DNA of 64,000 nt from Ruegeria atlantica (GCF_001458195.1 NZ_CYPU01000068.1:1-64000); one strand, 5' to 3'; shown: positions 26,201-34,138, counted from the stretch's first letter. A program made the numbers and translations. The notes: generated by a model from the sequence alone, not told the origin.

Positions 26201-27322
26201 TTCGTCGACAGCCTGAAAACACACTCCAACGTGTGTCAGGGTTGTTTCAAGGCGCTATACACTTTGGCGTTCCGTACGGCTTTGGCCGATGGCGCGACTA
26301 TGGTGGTGACAGGATTGTCCAGAGGACAGTTCTTTGAAACACGCTTGACCCCCGACCTGTTCCGCAACGCAGCCCCTACGTGCTCCCAGCTGGACGATAT
26401 GGTTACCAAGGCGCGTAAAGCCTATCACGCAAAAGATGACGCGCTTTCCAAGCTTTTGGAAACGGATGACCTGAAAGATGGACGTTTTCTGGATCAGATC
26501 GAGGTGCTCGACATTTACCGCTACATCGACGTGCCCGTAGCTGAGATTTACGAGTTTCTTGATAAGGAAACTGCATGGCAACGCCCATCGGACACTGGTA
26601 GGTCGACCAATTGCCTGATCAATGACACCGGGATCTATTTGCACAAGTCACGCGAGGGGTACCACAACTACGCACTGCCCTATTCCTGGGATGTGCGCTT
26701 AGGCCACAAAACCCGCGAACAGGCATTAGAAGAGCTTAACGACGACATCGATACGCAGCGCGTCGAAGCGATCCTCGAAGAGATTGGATTTGACGAGCCC
26801 GTCAACCAACAAAAGCTATCCGTTTACGTGGCCGGTCGCGATATCGCAGAACAAGATGTTTGGCAGACACTAGAGGCCCATTTTCCAAGAGGCTTGTTGC
26901 CTGACGAAGTGGTTTTACTGAAGGATATGCCGCTTAGCCCCAATGGAAAGGTTGATGCATCCCGTCTGCCCAAAGGAAGCAGGCGAGGCGTGCAGCGCTC
27001 GGGCTTGGTTCCACCTGAGACGGAAACGGAACAAAAGTTGGCCGACATACTGTCTGCGGTGATGGGTAAACTCCAGATCGGTGCGACCGATGACTTTTTC
27101 GATCTAGGCGTCGACAGCCTTGCCGCGATAGAGATTGCTATGAAGGCCAATGAACAGGGGTTTGCCCTGCCTGCGACCTCGCTGTTTGAATACCGAACCG
27201 TTCGAGCACTTGCTGCACATGCAGACAATTTGTCGTCAGTCAGCATTGGGGAAGGCCCGGAAGAAGCTCTGCTCGATCTGGACGATGATGATCTTTCAAG
27301 CATCTCGGAGGCGCTGGGCTGA
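23207..27322 (+). CDS. NRPS-1: C - A(with inserted PP-loop ATPase) - PCP
   Basis: 1371 residues from the ATG at 23207. Order: condensation domain (about 5-420) with HHIVCDAQS (His135/136, Asp140); adenylation core (about 445-865) with LFTSGSTGVPKG, SISFDLTLTS, NEYGPTEA, YRTGDLG and IGGVRFEVAEID; then an inserted zinc-ribbon plus PP-loop domain (about 870-1195); then the rest of the A subdomain with SPNGKVD (A10); then a carrier domain with GVDSLAAIE (Ser1304). Hand-read specificity residues are D-L-T-K-V-G-E-V-G-K, the asparagine code. It presumably condenses the starter from the free carrier protein with Asn, and the PP-loop domain modifies the chain. No epimerase, cyclase or methyltransferase domain is seen. 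Confidence 0.93.
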   Translation: MANMSHPLSESQLRFWKGHLLQPDLPVYNMAWRFDLNFEVDSDVFRRALFETVQDNEILRTVFREGTDAPIQVVKDAVEGLLECKDASQSPDAATELERELDAWVQIPFDLRRETLRSQVIKLADDHWVWAVCQHHIVCDAQSGALLFDQVSQRYSAIDHDGVFTAEPLPSFFESPPLLNTAEVLAAPSPFHPSSPPYGSNAKRAGFSKRIAVEISQDIQDTLEHAVTQSEFRLFTPDLSKLAIYLTAYFGYLHRVTGDDQITVGLPSHNRLSGQDKRTLGPFVEVLPLTVELDADDTLLDIHVKVKTGLGRFLRRAKPGAVANIDTSGISAVCNYIQAEFGSFAGKPATVKWLHSGAHDAGHAIRLHIMDFHGNGKPELFLDVHEEILDNVPAGALQNHFLRVLKATVEVPDTRLAALDIAADKKDRAIVFGGQNFAVAPETVLDAFSAQVIKSPDSIAVSCTDDQITFRQLDRRSDQIAAYLIGLGIPRGSPIAINLPRSMDFILVMLGVLKASCSFVPIASNTPSARAEQIVKISGAAAVFVPPDDNRAFACRSLNITLVNADTPRTFERPSGGDLAYVLFTSGSTGVPKGVEVNHTNLSRYIHWAAKTFTGNRPTHYAFFSSISFDLTLTSLFAPLATGGSIRIYPEHSDPDLAVLDVFTEDAVDVVKLTPSHLALACKQGHVVERIQTLVLGGENLTSQLCRKATQDLSPSLTLINEYGPTEAVVGAMHHTYDPVADTEPSVQIGSPAAGVSVSVRDKGMNLCPIGVTGEIVIGGRLAEGYLGAPSKTEGKFLEDPKAIQGKVYRTGDLGRINRNGRFDYLGRADQQIKIGGVRFEVAEIDRVLRQLPNVNAVHVSFGSAPSSGRDKQCKTCGLTDSVPGVDFVENDLCHFCAEFDNYKARAQAYFKDEPALQRQIARAAEASTGEYDAVMMLSGGKDSTYAAYRLADYTSRVLAVTLDNGYISEKSKTNIQRVAEDLGWDHRYLSTDKMNQIFVDSLKTHSNVCQGCFKALYTLAFRTALADGATMVVTGLSRGQFFETRLTPDLFRNAAPTCSQLDDMVTKARKAYHAKDDALSKLLETDDLKDGRFLDQIEVLDIYRYIDVPVAEIYEFLDKETAWQRPSDTGRSTNCLINDTGIYLHKSREGYHNYALPYSWDVRLGHKTREQALEELNDDIDTQRVEAILEEIGFDEPVNQQKLSVYVAGRDIAEQDVWQTLEAHFPRGLLPDEVVLLKDMPLSPNGKVDASRLPKGSRRGVQRSGLVPPETETEQKLADILSAVMGKLQIGATDDFFDLGVDSLAAIEIAMKANEQGFALPATSLFEYRTVRALAAHADNLSSVSIGEGPEEALLDLDDDDLSSISEALG
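25820..26800 (+). other. Inserted zinc-ribbon + PP-loop ATPase domain inside the A domain of NRPS-1
   Basis: Residues about 870-1195 of NRPS-1 are foreign to the adenylation fold. They start with two CxxC pairs (Cys874/877 in CKTCGL, Cys894/897 in CHFC), a zinc-ribbon as in WbpG/PseA-type N-acetyl-sugar amidotransferases, followed by the ATP-pyrophosphatase motif SGGKDS (939-944), the strand VLAVTLDNG, a third CxxC (1010/1013 in VCQGC) and a conserved-looking tail with TNCLINDTG and GYHNYALPYSWDV. PP-loop enzymes adenylylate a carbonyl oxygen so that N or S can replace it. The insertion point is after core A8 and before A10, where methyltransferase domains are sometimes found in other NRPSs. 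Function is inference. Confidence 0.88.
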
Positions 27323-27323
27323 C

Positions 27324-30300
27324 ATGGGATATCCGCAAGGTGTAGCCGACATTCTTCCGCTGTCTTCCGCCCAGCGCGGGATATTGTTTCATGTCGATGA
27401 CGAGGCGCAACTACACGGACAATATGTAGCTGTAGTCAGTTGCACGTTGCGGGGCCCTCTGGACCCAGTGCAGCTGAAAGTTGCGATGGAGTCTCTTATA
27501 AAAGCGCGCGACGTATTCCGAACCGGTTTCGTTTGGAAGGGTGTGAAGCAACCCGTTCAGGTCATCCAGGAACAGGTTAGCTTGCCGTGGACCGAATTGG
27601 ATTGGACTGAGCATTCAGGTTTGGAACAGCGTTTCGACGACCTTCTGAAACTAGAGCAGCTACGGCAGTTTGATTTGAAGAGCCCCCCCTTGATGGCAGT
27701 TACAATGATCAAGGAAGCGCAAGACTGCTGGCGGTTTGTGTGGACAATTCATCACCTTATCAGTGATGGGTGGTCGACCGGCGTTTCGATTAGAGATCTC
27801 TTCGACCTTTACCATGGAAAAAGCCCTGCCGGTTCGATTGCGCCAAATTTCAAAACCTATCTGACCTGGCTCAAAAAACAGGGTCCACTGACGGACACTG
27901 CGTTTTGGACCGATTACTTTGTGGGCTTGGAAGCGCCCTGCTTGCTTCCTGAACTGGACAGCCGAAATCAGTCTCCGACCCAGGTCTCGTACGCCGAGCG
28001 ATTAGGCAGCGACTTGATGGAGAGCGTAAATCGGGCTTCGGCAGAATTGAAGGTCACACCAAATACGGTTTTGTCTGTGGCTTGGGCATTGGTCTTGCGC
28101 AGGTATCTCGGGCAAAACGACATCGTGTTTGGTACCACGACTGCAGGACGTCCACCTGAAATCCCCAATATTTCTCAAGCCGTTGGTGCATTCATAAGCA
28201 CACTGCCAGTACGTTTCAAAATCGATCCGTCCCAATCAGTGGGCGAGCTCCTACAAGACCACACTAGCACCGAGTTGAAACGACTAAAACATGAGCACGC
28301 CTCGCTCGCAGACGTACAAAGCTGCGCCCCGTTCGCAAGTGGAACCCCCGTTTTCGATACGCTGTTTGTGAATGAAGGCGTTCAGAAACAAGATTTCGTC
28401 TTTGACGACATTGAGATCACTGGTCTTAAGACAGCGCAGTTCAGCAATTATCCCTTAACGCTTCTTGTGACGCCGCAGAAAGATTTGGATGTTGAAATCT
28501 ATTTCGACCCAGAACGTATTTCCGCCGAAGCCATTCGGTCGTGCCTTGAAAGCTACAAACGCGTCTTGTTTGCAATTGCCAATGATCCTACAACGCCAAT
28601 AAGCAACCTGATGAAAGACGGTGCTAACCCGGTTTACATCTTACCCGCGCCAAAAGCTGAAACTGTCATTCATCGCTTCCTGCAACACGCTGACGCTTCG
28701 CCAAATGCGGTCGCAATATCTGACAACCACAAAACGGTAACTTATTCCGAACTGTCGAAACGCGCGCGGCAACTAGCCTTTTCACTGCTCAAAGCTGGTG
28801 TGACTGAAGACGATATAGTCCCTGTAGCTTTGCCGCGTGGCGTGGATGCAATTGCAGCCTTTTTGGGCGTGATGATGTCAGGTGCAGCATATGTTCCGCT
28901 GGATCTGAATTATCCGGAAATTCGTCTCTCGCAGATGATGGAAACGGTCAAGCCCCGTTTCATTGTGACGTCACGAACGTCGCAAAATAACCTGCCCACC
29001 AAATCTGCTCATCCGGTTCTAGTTGACGTGCTCGATCAGGCGATCCACCCGGACGATGTTAAGCTCGGTGCGCGTGCCTATGTCATGTTCACGTCCGGGT
29101 CAGAAAACAAACCCAAAGGTGTTGAGATCTCTCACTCAGCGCTGGCCGTATCAACGGTCGCGCGAGATGAGGTTTACGGTGCTGCGCCCGAAGTCTACCT
29201 ACTGCTGTCCTCTTTGGCGTTTGACAGCTCTGTTGCCGGAATTTACTGGACCCTTTGCACTGGCGGGCATTTGGTCGTCGCCGAGAAACGCGCCGAGCAA
29301 AGTCCGAACCAGTTAGGAGAATTAATCTCCCGACACAATGTGACCCATACTCTGTGCCTACCGAGCTTGGCTCGCGCGCTTCTGATGTCCGTACCGCAAA
29401 GTGATTTGCAAAGCCTACGGGTTCTAATCGCCGCTGGAGAAGCACTCTACGACAGCCTGCCTCACGAATTAAAAGAGTTGCTGCCCAATTGCGTATTGAT
29501 GAATGAGTATGGGCCGACGGAGGGTACGGTTTGGTGCACTTCGTTTGATGCCACGGCTTTTGAAGAAGGCCCGATTGTTCCAATTGGGAAGGCAATTCCC
29601 GGAACCTGGGTGGGCGTCTTCGATAACGATGATTGCCCCGCTGAACCGGGGATAACCGGTGAAATCATTGTTGCTGGCCACACAGTCGCAAACAGCTATC
29701 TACACGATTCGGAATACACAAAAAATCGGTTCTTTGAATTTGGGGGTGAAGGCATCCGGGCGTATAGAACAGGCGATCTTGGGGTTGCTGACGCCTCGGG
29801 ATGCATCACGTTCTTGGGCCGCCGGGACAAACAAATCAAAATACGCGGACATCGAGTCGAGCTTTCGGAAATTGAGGCTGCTGCTCAAGTTGTTACTGAA
29901 CAACGCCGTATAGCTGCCGTTTCATTGGCGCTTTCGGGCTCCAATAGTATTATCTTGGCGATAGAATGCGGACCCAGCGACCCGATTTGTGAGGCCGCCG
30001 CGCGTCACATTGAGGCCAGTCTTCCAGAACCTTTCCATCCAAGTTCGGTTGTTGGTGTTGAAGTGTTTCCTATTCTTCCGAACGGAAAGTTGGATCAAAA
30101 CGCACTTAAGGCTATGGTCACCGAGCACCTGCAATCCCACGTTGGCGCACCCCCGAAGACAGAGCTCGAGGAGCAAATAGCCGCAATTTTTTCCGAAACG
30201 CTGAATACGCGATGTCAGACGAGAAACGGCAATTTCTTTGATTTGGGGGGCGACAGTTTGGCGACACTTTCGGCCTATGCCAGGGGTTGCGAGCAAGGAA

Positions 30301-31148
30301 TTCACTTTGAACCAACCGATCTTTTTAGTTGCCCAACAGTTGCTGAACTGGCCAAAAGGGTATCCGAGAGGCGCGCGGGCGAGATGTTCTCTGGGAGCGA
30401 AAGCGCTATTCAGATTTCCAGCCAAGGAACGAGCAAAACAACAGTCTTAATTGCGCATTGCTCTGTCAAGTTCAGCCGGTATATGGCCCGAAGCTTGGGT
30501 CCAGACCATTCCGTTGTGCATATTCCAAGCCATCGGACAGAAGGTACTCCCGTTCCGTTTGACCGGTCTGTCAGCGACCTTGCATCCGAAGCTATTTCTC
30601 ATCTTAAACAGACCAATAAGGCCGGTCCATTTGTTCTGTGCGGGTATTCCGCCGGATGTCCGATTGCCATGGAAATGGCAAGACAATTAGGGCAGGAAAA
30701 AACCCTTGGTATGATCCTTTTGGACCCTCCGTTCAAAATGGTCGGGGCAGAACCGGAGTTACAGCCCTTGTACTTTCGCTCGTACAAAAGACTGCGCTAC
30801 ATCATCAAAGGCTGGAAACGCCGCTTTAAAGCACGGCGCGTCGTTCCTGAAATCAAGCGCATTCTAGCTGAGCAACCTGAAGCTGAAGAAGCGAGGATCA
30901 GGGGTGTCGAAATTGCCCACGAATTGGCGATCAGTAATTTTCGCGTGCCTCGCTTTGATCCCCCGGCACACGTGTTTTTGTCACGCGGCAACCCCTCTCT
31001 GACTGGCGGCGACGTTTTGGATACGCACTTGCGGGACAAAAGCCTTTACAGCCTAGACATGAAGCATGTGGAGCTAATGAGCCGACCAGACGTTTTTGCA
31101 ACTATCGCTTCTGTGATTTCGGAATGCGTAGACCGCAGGATTCGATAA
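27324..31148 (+). CDS. NRPS-2: C - A - PCP - TE (release module)
   Basis: 1274 residues from the ATG at 27324, 1 base after the NRPS-1 stop. Condensation domain (about 8-430) with LPLSSAQRGILFH and HHLISDGWS (His143/144, Asp148); adenylation domain (about 455-930) with SLAFDSS, NEYGPTEGT, YRTGDLG, GRRDKQIKIRGHRVELSEIE and LPNGKLD; carrier domain with LGGDSLATL (Ser978); thioesterase (about 1025-1270) with CGYSAG (Ser1109), LLDPP (Asp1134) and MKHVEL (His1248). The A3 loop is unusual: SGSENKPKG instead of SGSTGxPKG. My hand-read code is D-S-A-C-I-A-E-V-W-K, which I cannot assign. It adds the last residue and frees the product. Confidence 0.93.
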   Translation: MGYPQGVADILPLSSAQRGILFHVDDEAQLHGQYVAVVSCTLRGPLDPVQLKVAMESLIKARDVFRTGFVWKGVKQPVQVIQEQVSLPWTELDWTEHSGLEQRFDDLLKLEQLRQFDLKSPPLMAVTMIKEAQDCWRFVWTIHHLISDGWSTGVSIRDLFDLYHGKSPAGSIAPNFKTYLTWLKKQGPLTDTAFWTDYFVGLEAPCLLPELDSRNQSPTQVSYAERLGSDLMESVNRASAELKVTPNTVLSVAWALVLRRYLGQNDIVFGTTTAGRPPEIPNISQAVGAFISTLPVRFKIDPSQSVGELLQDHTSTELKRLKHEHASLADVQSCAPFASGTPVFDTLFVNEGVQKQDFVFDDIEITGLKTAQFSNYPLTLLVTPQKDLDVEIYFDPERISAEAIRSCLESYKRVLFAIANDPTTPISNLMKDGANPVYILPAPKAETVIHRFLQHADASPNAVAISDNHKTVTYSELSKRARQLAFSLLKAGVTEDDIVPVALPRGVDAIAAFLGVMMSGAAYVPLDLNYPEIRLSQMMETVKPRFIVTSRTSQNNLPTKSAHPVLVDVLDQAIHPDDVKLGARAYVMFTSGSENKPKGVEISHSALAVSTVARDEVYGAAPEVYLLLSSLAFDSSVAGIYWTLCTGGHLVVAEKRAEQSPNQLGELISRHNVTHTLCLPSLARALLMSVPQSDLQSLRVLIAAGEALYDSLPHELKELLPNCVLMNEYGPTEGTVWCTSFDATAFEEGPIVPIGKAIPGTWVGVFDNDDCPAEPGITGEIIVAGHTVANSYLHDSEYTKNRFFEFGGEGIRAYRTGDLGVADASGCITFLGRRDKQIKIRGHRVELSEIEAAAQVVTEQRRIAAVSLALSGSNSIILAIECGPSDPICEAAARHIEASLPEPFHPSSVVGVEVFPILPNGKLDQNALKAMVTEHLQSHVGAPPKTELEEQIAAIFSETLNTRCQTRNGNFFDLGGDSLATLSAYARGCEQGIHFEPTDLFSCPTVAELAKRVSERRAGEMFSGSESAIQISSQGTSKTTVLIAHCSVKFSRYMARSLGPDHSVVHIPSHRTEGTPVPFDRSVSDLASEAISHLKQTNKAGPFVLCGYSAGCPIAMEMARQLGQEKTLGMILLDPPFKMVGAEPELQPLYFRSYKRLRYIIKGWKRRFKARRVVPEIKRILAEQPEAEEARIRGVEIAHELAISNFRVPRFDPPAHVFLSRGNPSLTGGDVLDTHLRDKSLYSLDMKHVELMSRPDVFATIASVISECVDRRIR

Positions 31149-31197
31149 CCTCTAAACTCTGATCCCACATTTAAACTGGCTTATCTAATGGCAAAAA

Positions 31198-32017
31198 GGG
31201 TGGTGTCAGACGAATTCGAACCAGTCTCAGTTTACCGCCAAATGCCGGAACTTATGCTGAACAAAGTTGACGCCACTCAGTGAGAGCAACGGCGCGGTTG
31301 AGCTTGAAATTATCGCGGTTGTAGAGGTGGCGTTCCAGATTAAAGTGGTTGTGAACCGAAGAGTGAACATCGGAGAATTTCTGCAGGCTTTTCATCTGAC
31401 GAAACCGCAGCATCACCCGTTCTCGTCGTCGAAACGGCTGGTGCGAATTCTCGCTTCGATTGTTCCGCCAGCGGCCGGTTTCCTGCTTCTGTGCATTGCC
31501 TATGATTTTCATGGCAGCACCGTAGGATCGAAGTTTGTCCGTCACGACGACATGTGGGCTCCCATAGCGTTTCATTGCTTTCCTGAGGAATTTCAACGCG
31601 GCTTTGCGATCTCGGCGCTTGGTCACATAACTTTCCAGCACCTCGCCTTCGTGATCCACAGCCCGCCATAGGTAGTGCGTCTCGCCATTGATCTTCACGA
31701 AGACCTCGTCCAGATGCCACTGCCAGTTCGAATAAGATCGCATCCGATTGACCCTGTTTCTGCGGATCTCTGCCGCGAATATCGGGCCAAATCTGTTCCA
31801 CCAATAACGCACAGTTTCGTGGCTGATCTCGATGCCGCGCTCGTGCAAAAGATCTTCAACATTGCGAAGCGAAAGCGGAAACCGAACATACATCATGACG
31901 GCCAGACGGATGATCTCGGGGCTCGTCTTGAAGTAGCGAAAAGGGCTGCGTCTTGTCATCCTGCGACGCTAAGTGCTCGCCCTGCCCGCCTCAATAAGTT
32001 TCTTCTGACAGCGCCCC
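31198..32017 (-). mobile_element. IS6-family element, complete (about 820 bp)
   Basis: Ends GGGTGGTGTCAGACGAATTC (left) and the complement of GGGGCGCTGTCAGAAGAAAC (right) form imperfect inverted repeats around one intact transposase gene. It lies 50 bases after the NRPS-2 stop, in the same direction as the copy at 16691, so the biosynthetic operon is bracketed by direct repeats. I see no obvious 8-base target duplication. Confidence 0.9.
31252..31959 (-). CDS. IS6-family transposase, intact
   Basis: 235 residues, usual length for the family. The N-terminal helix-turn-helix is LRNVEDLLHERGIEISHETV and the DDE residues lie in WHLDEVFVKINGETHYLW, VVTDKLRSYGAA and NRSENSHQPFRRRERVM. It differs at many positions from the copies at 16688 and 33253 (for example AAEIRRNRVNRMRS versus SEIRxKRVQQLRA), so it arrived separately or diverged long ago. 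No frame damage is seen, and both ends are present, so this copy may be active. Confidence 0.95.
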   Translation of the reverse strand: MTRRSPFRYFKTSPEIIRLAVMMYVRFPLSLRNVEDLLHERGIEISHETVRYWWNRFGPIFAAEIRRNRVNRMRSYSNWQWHLDEVFVKINGETHYLWRAVDHEGEVLESYVTKRRDRKAALKFLRKAMKRYGSPHVVVTDKLRSYGAAMKIIGNAQKQETGRWRNNRSENSHQPFRRRERVMLRFRQMKSLQKFSDVHSSVHNHFNLERHLYNRDNFKLNRAVALTEWRQLCSA

Positions 32018-32180
32018 TTATCCCTTTTTGGAAGGCAGGTTTTCTCCACCTTTCGACGCCCAATTTGGACCAACAATGTTAAGAGCTTTGGGTGGCTGGA
32101 ACTGGTGGGGCGAGTTGTTCCATTGGTGGCGACATAGGAAACAACAGGTACGCCTTATAAGGTTGCGCTGCGGACGACAC

Positions 32181-32726
32181 CTATTCTTCAACAATTCCCA
32201 CAGCGATACCTTCCGTGAAGCTCAGAGCTACTCTGTCTCCCGGGCTAAGCTGTTCAACAAACTCACGACCAACATCCGTTTCAACCTCAATCATTTGTTC
32301 AGTGCCGCTGCTGTCTGTCACAGTGGCGATTGAGCTCGCGGCGTCGAAGGAAACAAAAGTCAGAATTAACGTGACCATCGTTCCGGCAGCTACGCCCGGT
32401 GTTGATCCCTCTGCAGCCTGGCCTTCCAATTCAACCATACTGTCAACCTCGCCGGGGAACGCCATGTTTGCGGCTACCCCCAGTGTGTATACGGCTTTGA
32501 CTGTGTCGCCTTCTTCAATTTGGTCGAAGTTTACGACTTCCGGTCCTGCAACAATGGTCTCTTCTTCGCCCGTCTCCGAGTTTTGCAGCACGATAAGCCG
32601 AGTGTCCGGATCAACCGACTTAACTGTCGCATCGGCTTCGATGGTCACGCTGCGCTCAGCTGTTTGAGCAACACTGAGCGCGGGCAAAATCAAGAAAAAT
32701 GCGGGCGCAAGAAGTTTGATTAGCAT
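32181..32726 (-). CDS. Exported protein of unknown function with two similar beta-rich halves
   Basis: 181 residues with a clear signal peptide (LIKLLAPAFFLILPALSVAQ). The mature part has two halves with the same layout: VKSVDPDTRLIVLQNSETG, then NFDQIEEGDTVKAVYT; and VSFDAASSIATVTDSSGTE, then VEQLSPGDRVALSF. This pattern suggests a pair of small beta-barrel (OB- or SH3-like) repeats acting in the periplasm. I do not recognise a named family. It stands alone between IS6 copies and a broken LysR gene; its own promoter would lie in 32727-32839. Confidence 0.7.
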   Translation of the reverse strand: MLIKLLAPAFFLILPALSVAQTAERSVTIEADATVKSVDPDTRLIVLQNSETGEEETIVAGPEVVNFDQIEEGDTVKAVYTLGVAANMAFPGEVDSMVELEGQAAEGSTPGVAAGTMVTLILTFVSFDAASSIATVTDSSGTEQMIEVETDVGREFVEQLSPGDRVALSFTEGIAVGIVEE

Positions 32727-32839
32727 GTCTTCTCCTCATGAGATTGATGATGGAAGTCTGCAAAGTAGCACACAGTTTCGTAGGATAGCCAAACGTTGCC
32801 ACACCGCTTCGCAGTTTCAAAGATGTTTGTCAGTCAGCA

Positions 32840-33031
32840 TCACCAAGGACCGAAGTTCTCGAACATCAGGTTTTCGCCAGACAGCGCACGCGTAGTCTTG
32901 AATGCTTGGGCGGACAATGCTCCCATGATCCTCGCGACGCCCGCTAGGCTTCCTGCTTCGCAAACGGAAAGGAGATAGGGTGCGTCAGCCCATTCCAGGT
33001 TCCGATCTGATCGTGCTTTCTGTGCTTTCAT
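32840..33031 (-). pseudogene. LysR-family regulator fragment (N-terminal helix-turn-helix only)
   Basis: 63 residues. The stretch WADAPYLLSVCEAGSLAGVA followed by RIMGALSAQA matches the first helices of a LysR-type DNA-binding domain, where WDDLR-FL-VAEAGSLxxAAR is typical. The frame then departs from the family and stops before the recognition helix is complete and without any effector domain. It is best read as a decayed remnant next to IS elements. The divergent small frame at 33113 is also cut, so the whole region is breaking down. Confidence 0.6.
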
Positions 33032-33112
33032 GCAAACTCCATATGCAATTGGCTATAATTTACTTGCAGAATTTAACACCTCTATATTGATGAAGTAATT
33101 GGAGGATGCAGT

Positions 33113-33235
33113 ATGAGTGACAAGTTGGAGTTGCCGAAGCGTAAAGGGTCAAAACCCGATACAACGCAAAAAACCTCACTCTCAACTGACCCAGCACGGG
33201 GTGCTGTCAGACAAATTCGAACCAGTCTCAGCTAG
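33113..33235 (+). pseudogene. Small gene cut by an IS6 element
   Basis: ATG at 33113 with a perfect GGAGG nine bases upstream. The frame reads MSDKLELPKRKGSKPDTTQK, then runs across the IS6 left end at about 33198 and stops at a TAG inside the element (33233-33235). The strong ribosome-binding site shows a real gene began here, but only about 28 native codons remain. The product is unknown. It is divergent from the LysR fragment with about 80 bases between. Confidence 0.55.
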
Positions 33236-34017
33236 GCCAATAGAACTGCCCTTTAAGCCGCACCAAGTTCGCGCCACTCGGCAAGAGCGGCGGCGCGGGT
33301 CAGCTTGAAGGTGTCTCGGCGGGTGAGAGATCTTTCCTGGTTGAAGTGGTTGTTGACGGAAGAATGAACAGCGGCGAACTTCTGCAGACTTCGCATCCGC
33401 CTGAACCGCTGCATCGCGCGTTCTCGTCGTCGGAATGGGAGGTGCGAGTTCTCAACTCGATTGTTGAGCCACCTTCCCGTCTGTTGTTTTTCTAGCGCTC
33501 CCATATCTTTGAGTGCCGCCTTGTAGGATGCAAAACGGTCGGTCACGATCTCGACCGCCGTGCCGTGTCGCTTCATCAATTTCTTAAGGAATTTCAGTGC
33601 TGCAGCTTTGTTTCGGCGTTTAGTGACAACGGCTTCCAGCACCTCGCCCTCGTGATCAACAGCCCGCCACAGATAGTGTCGCTTGCCATTCACCTTCACA
33701 AAGACCTCGTCGACGTGCCATTTCTATTTCGAGTATGCTCGCAATTGCTGAACTCGCTTTTGTCTGATCTCGGAGGCAAACATCGGGCCGAACCTGTTCC
33801 ACCAATATCGGACGGTTTCGTGGCTCACCTCAATTCCCCGTTCGTGCAATAGGTCTTCCACGTTTCGAAGCGACAATGGGAACCGAACGTACAGCATGAC
33901 TGCCAGACGAATGACCTCTGGTCTGGTCTTGAAGTACTTGAATGGCGACTGTTTGATCATGCGCGAAGGCTACGAGAGCACCCTGCCCGCCTCAACCCAA
34001 GTTCTTCTGACAAGACC
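33198..34017 (-). mobile_element. IS6-family element with a dead transposase
   Basis: Both ends are present: left GGGTGCTGTCAGACAAATTC from 33198, right GTTCTTCTGACAAGACC ending 34017. The transposase gene has a nonsense mutation, so the copy depends on transposase made elsewhere. It runs in the same direction as the copies at 16691 and 31198. Confidence 0.9.
33253..33960 (-). pseudogene. IS6-family transposase with premature stop
   Basis: The full-length frame (about 235 codons) is broken by one TAG at 33724-33726, where both sister copies have the Trp codon of the K/Q-W-x-WHLDE segment. The parts on both sides are otherwise complete: the N-terminal HTH (LRNVEDLLHERGIEVSHETV) and the DDE core (VVTKRRNKAAALKFLKKLMK, NRVENSHLPFRRRERAM). 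It is closest to the copy at 16688. A single G-to-A change on the coding strand explains the stop. Confidence 0.93.
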
Positions 34018-34125
34018 ATCTCAGGGCTGGTCTTGAAGTAGCGAAGTGGATTGGGATTTGTCATCCCACGAAGCTACGGAACCACCCTGATCGCCTTAAA
34101 CCGATTTCCTCTGACGATGCCGTGT
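34018..34125 (-). mobile_element. IS6-family remnant (right end only)
   Basis: Directly after the third IS6 copy there is a second right end: the first 15 or so codons of a transposase (MTNPNPLRYFKTSPE) and an end-like TTTCCTCTGACGATGCC sequence. The rest of the element was replaced by the copy at 33198. It is the fourth IS6 trace in this region and again has the same direction. Confidence 0.75.
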
Positions 34126-34138
34126 TGAGAGTTGTCCC

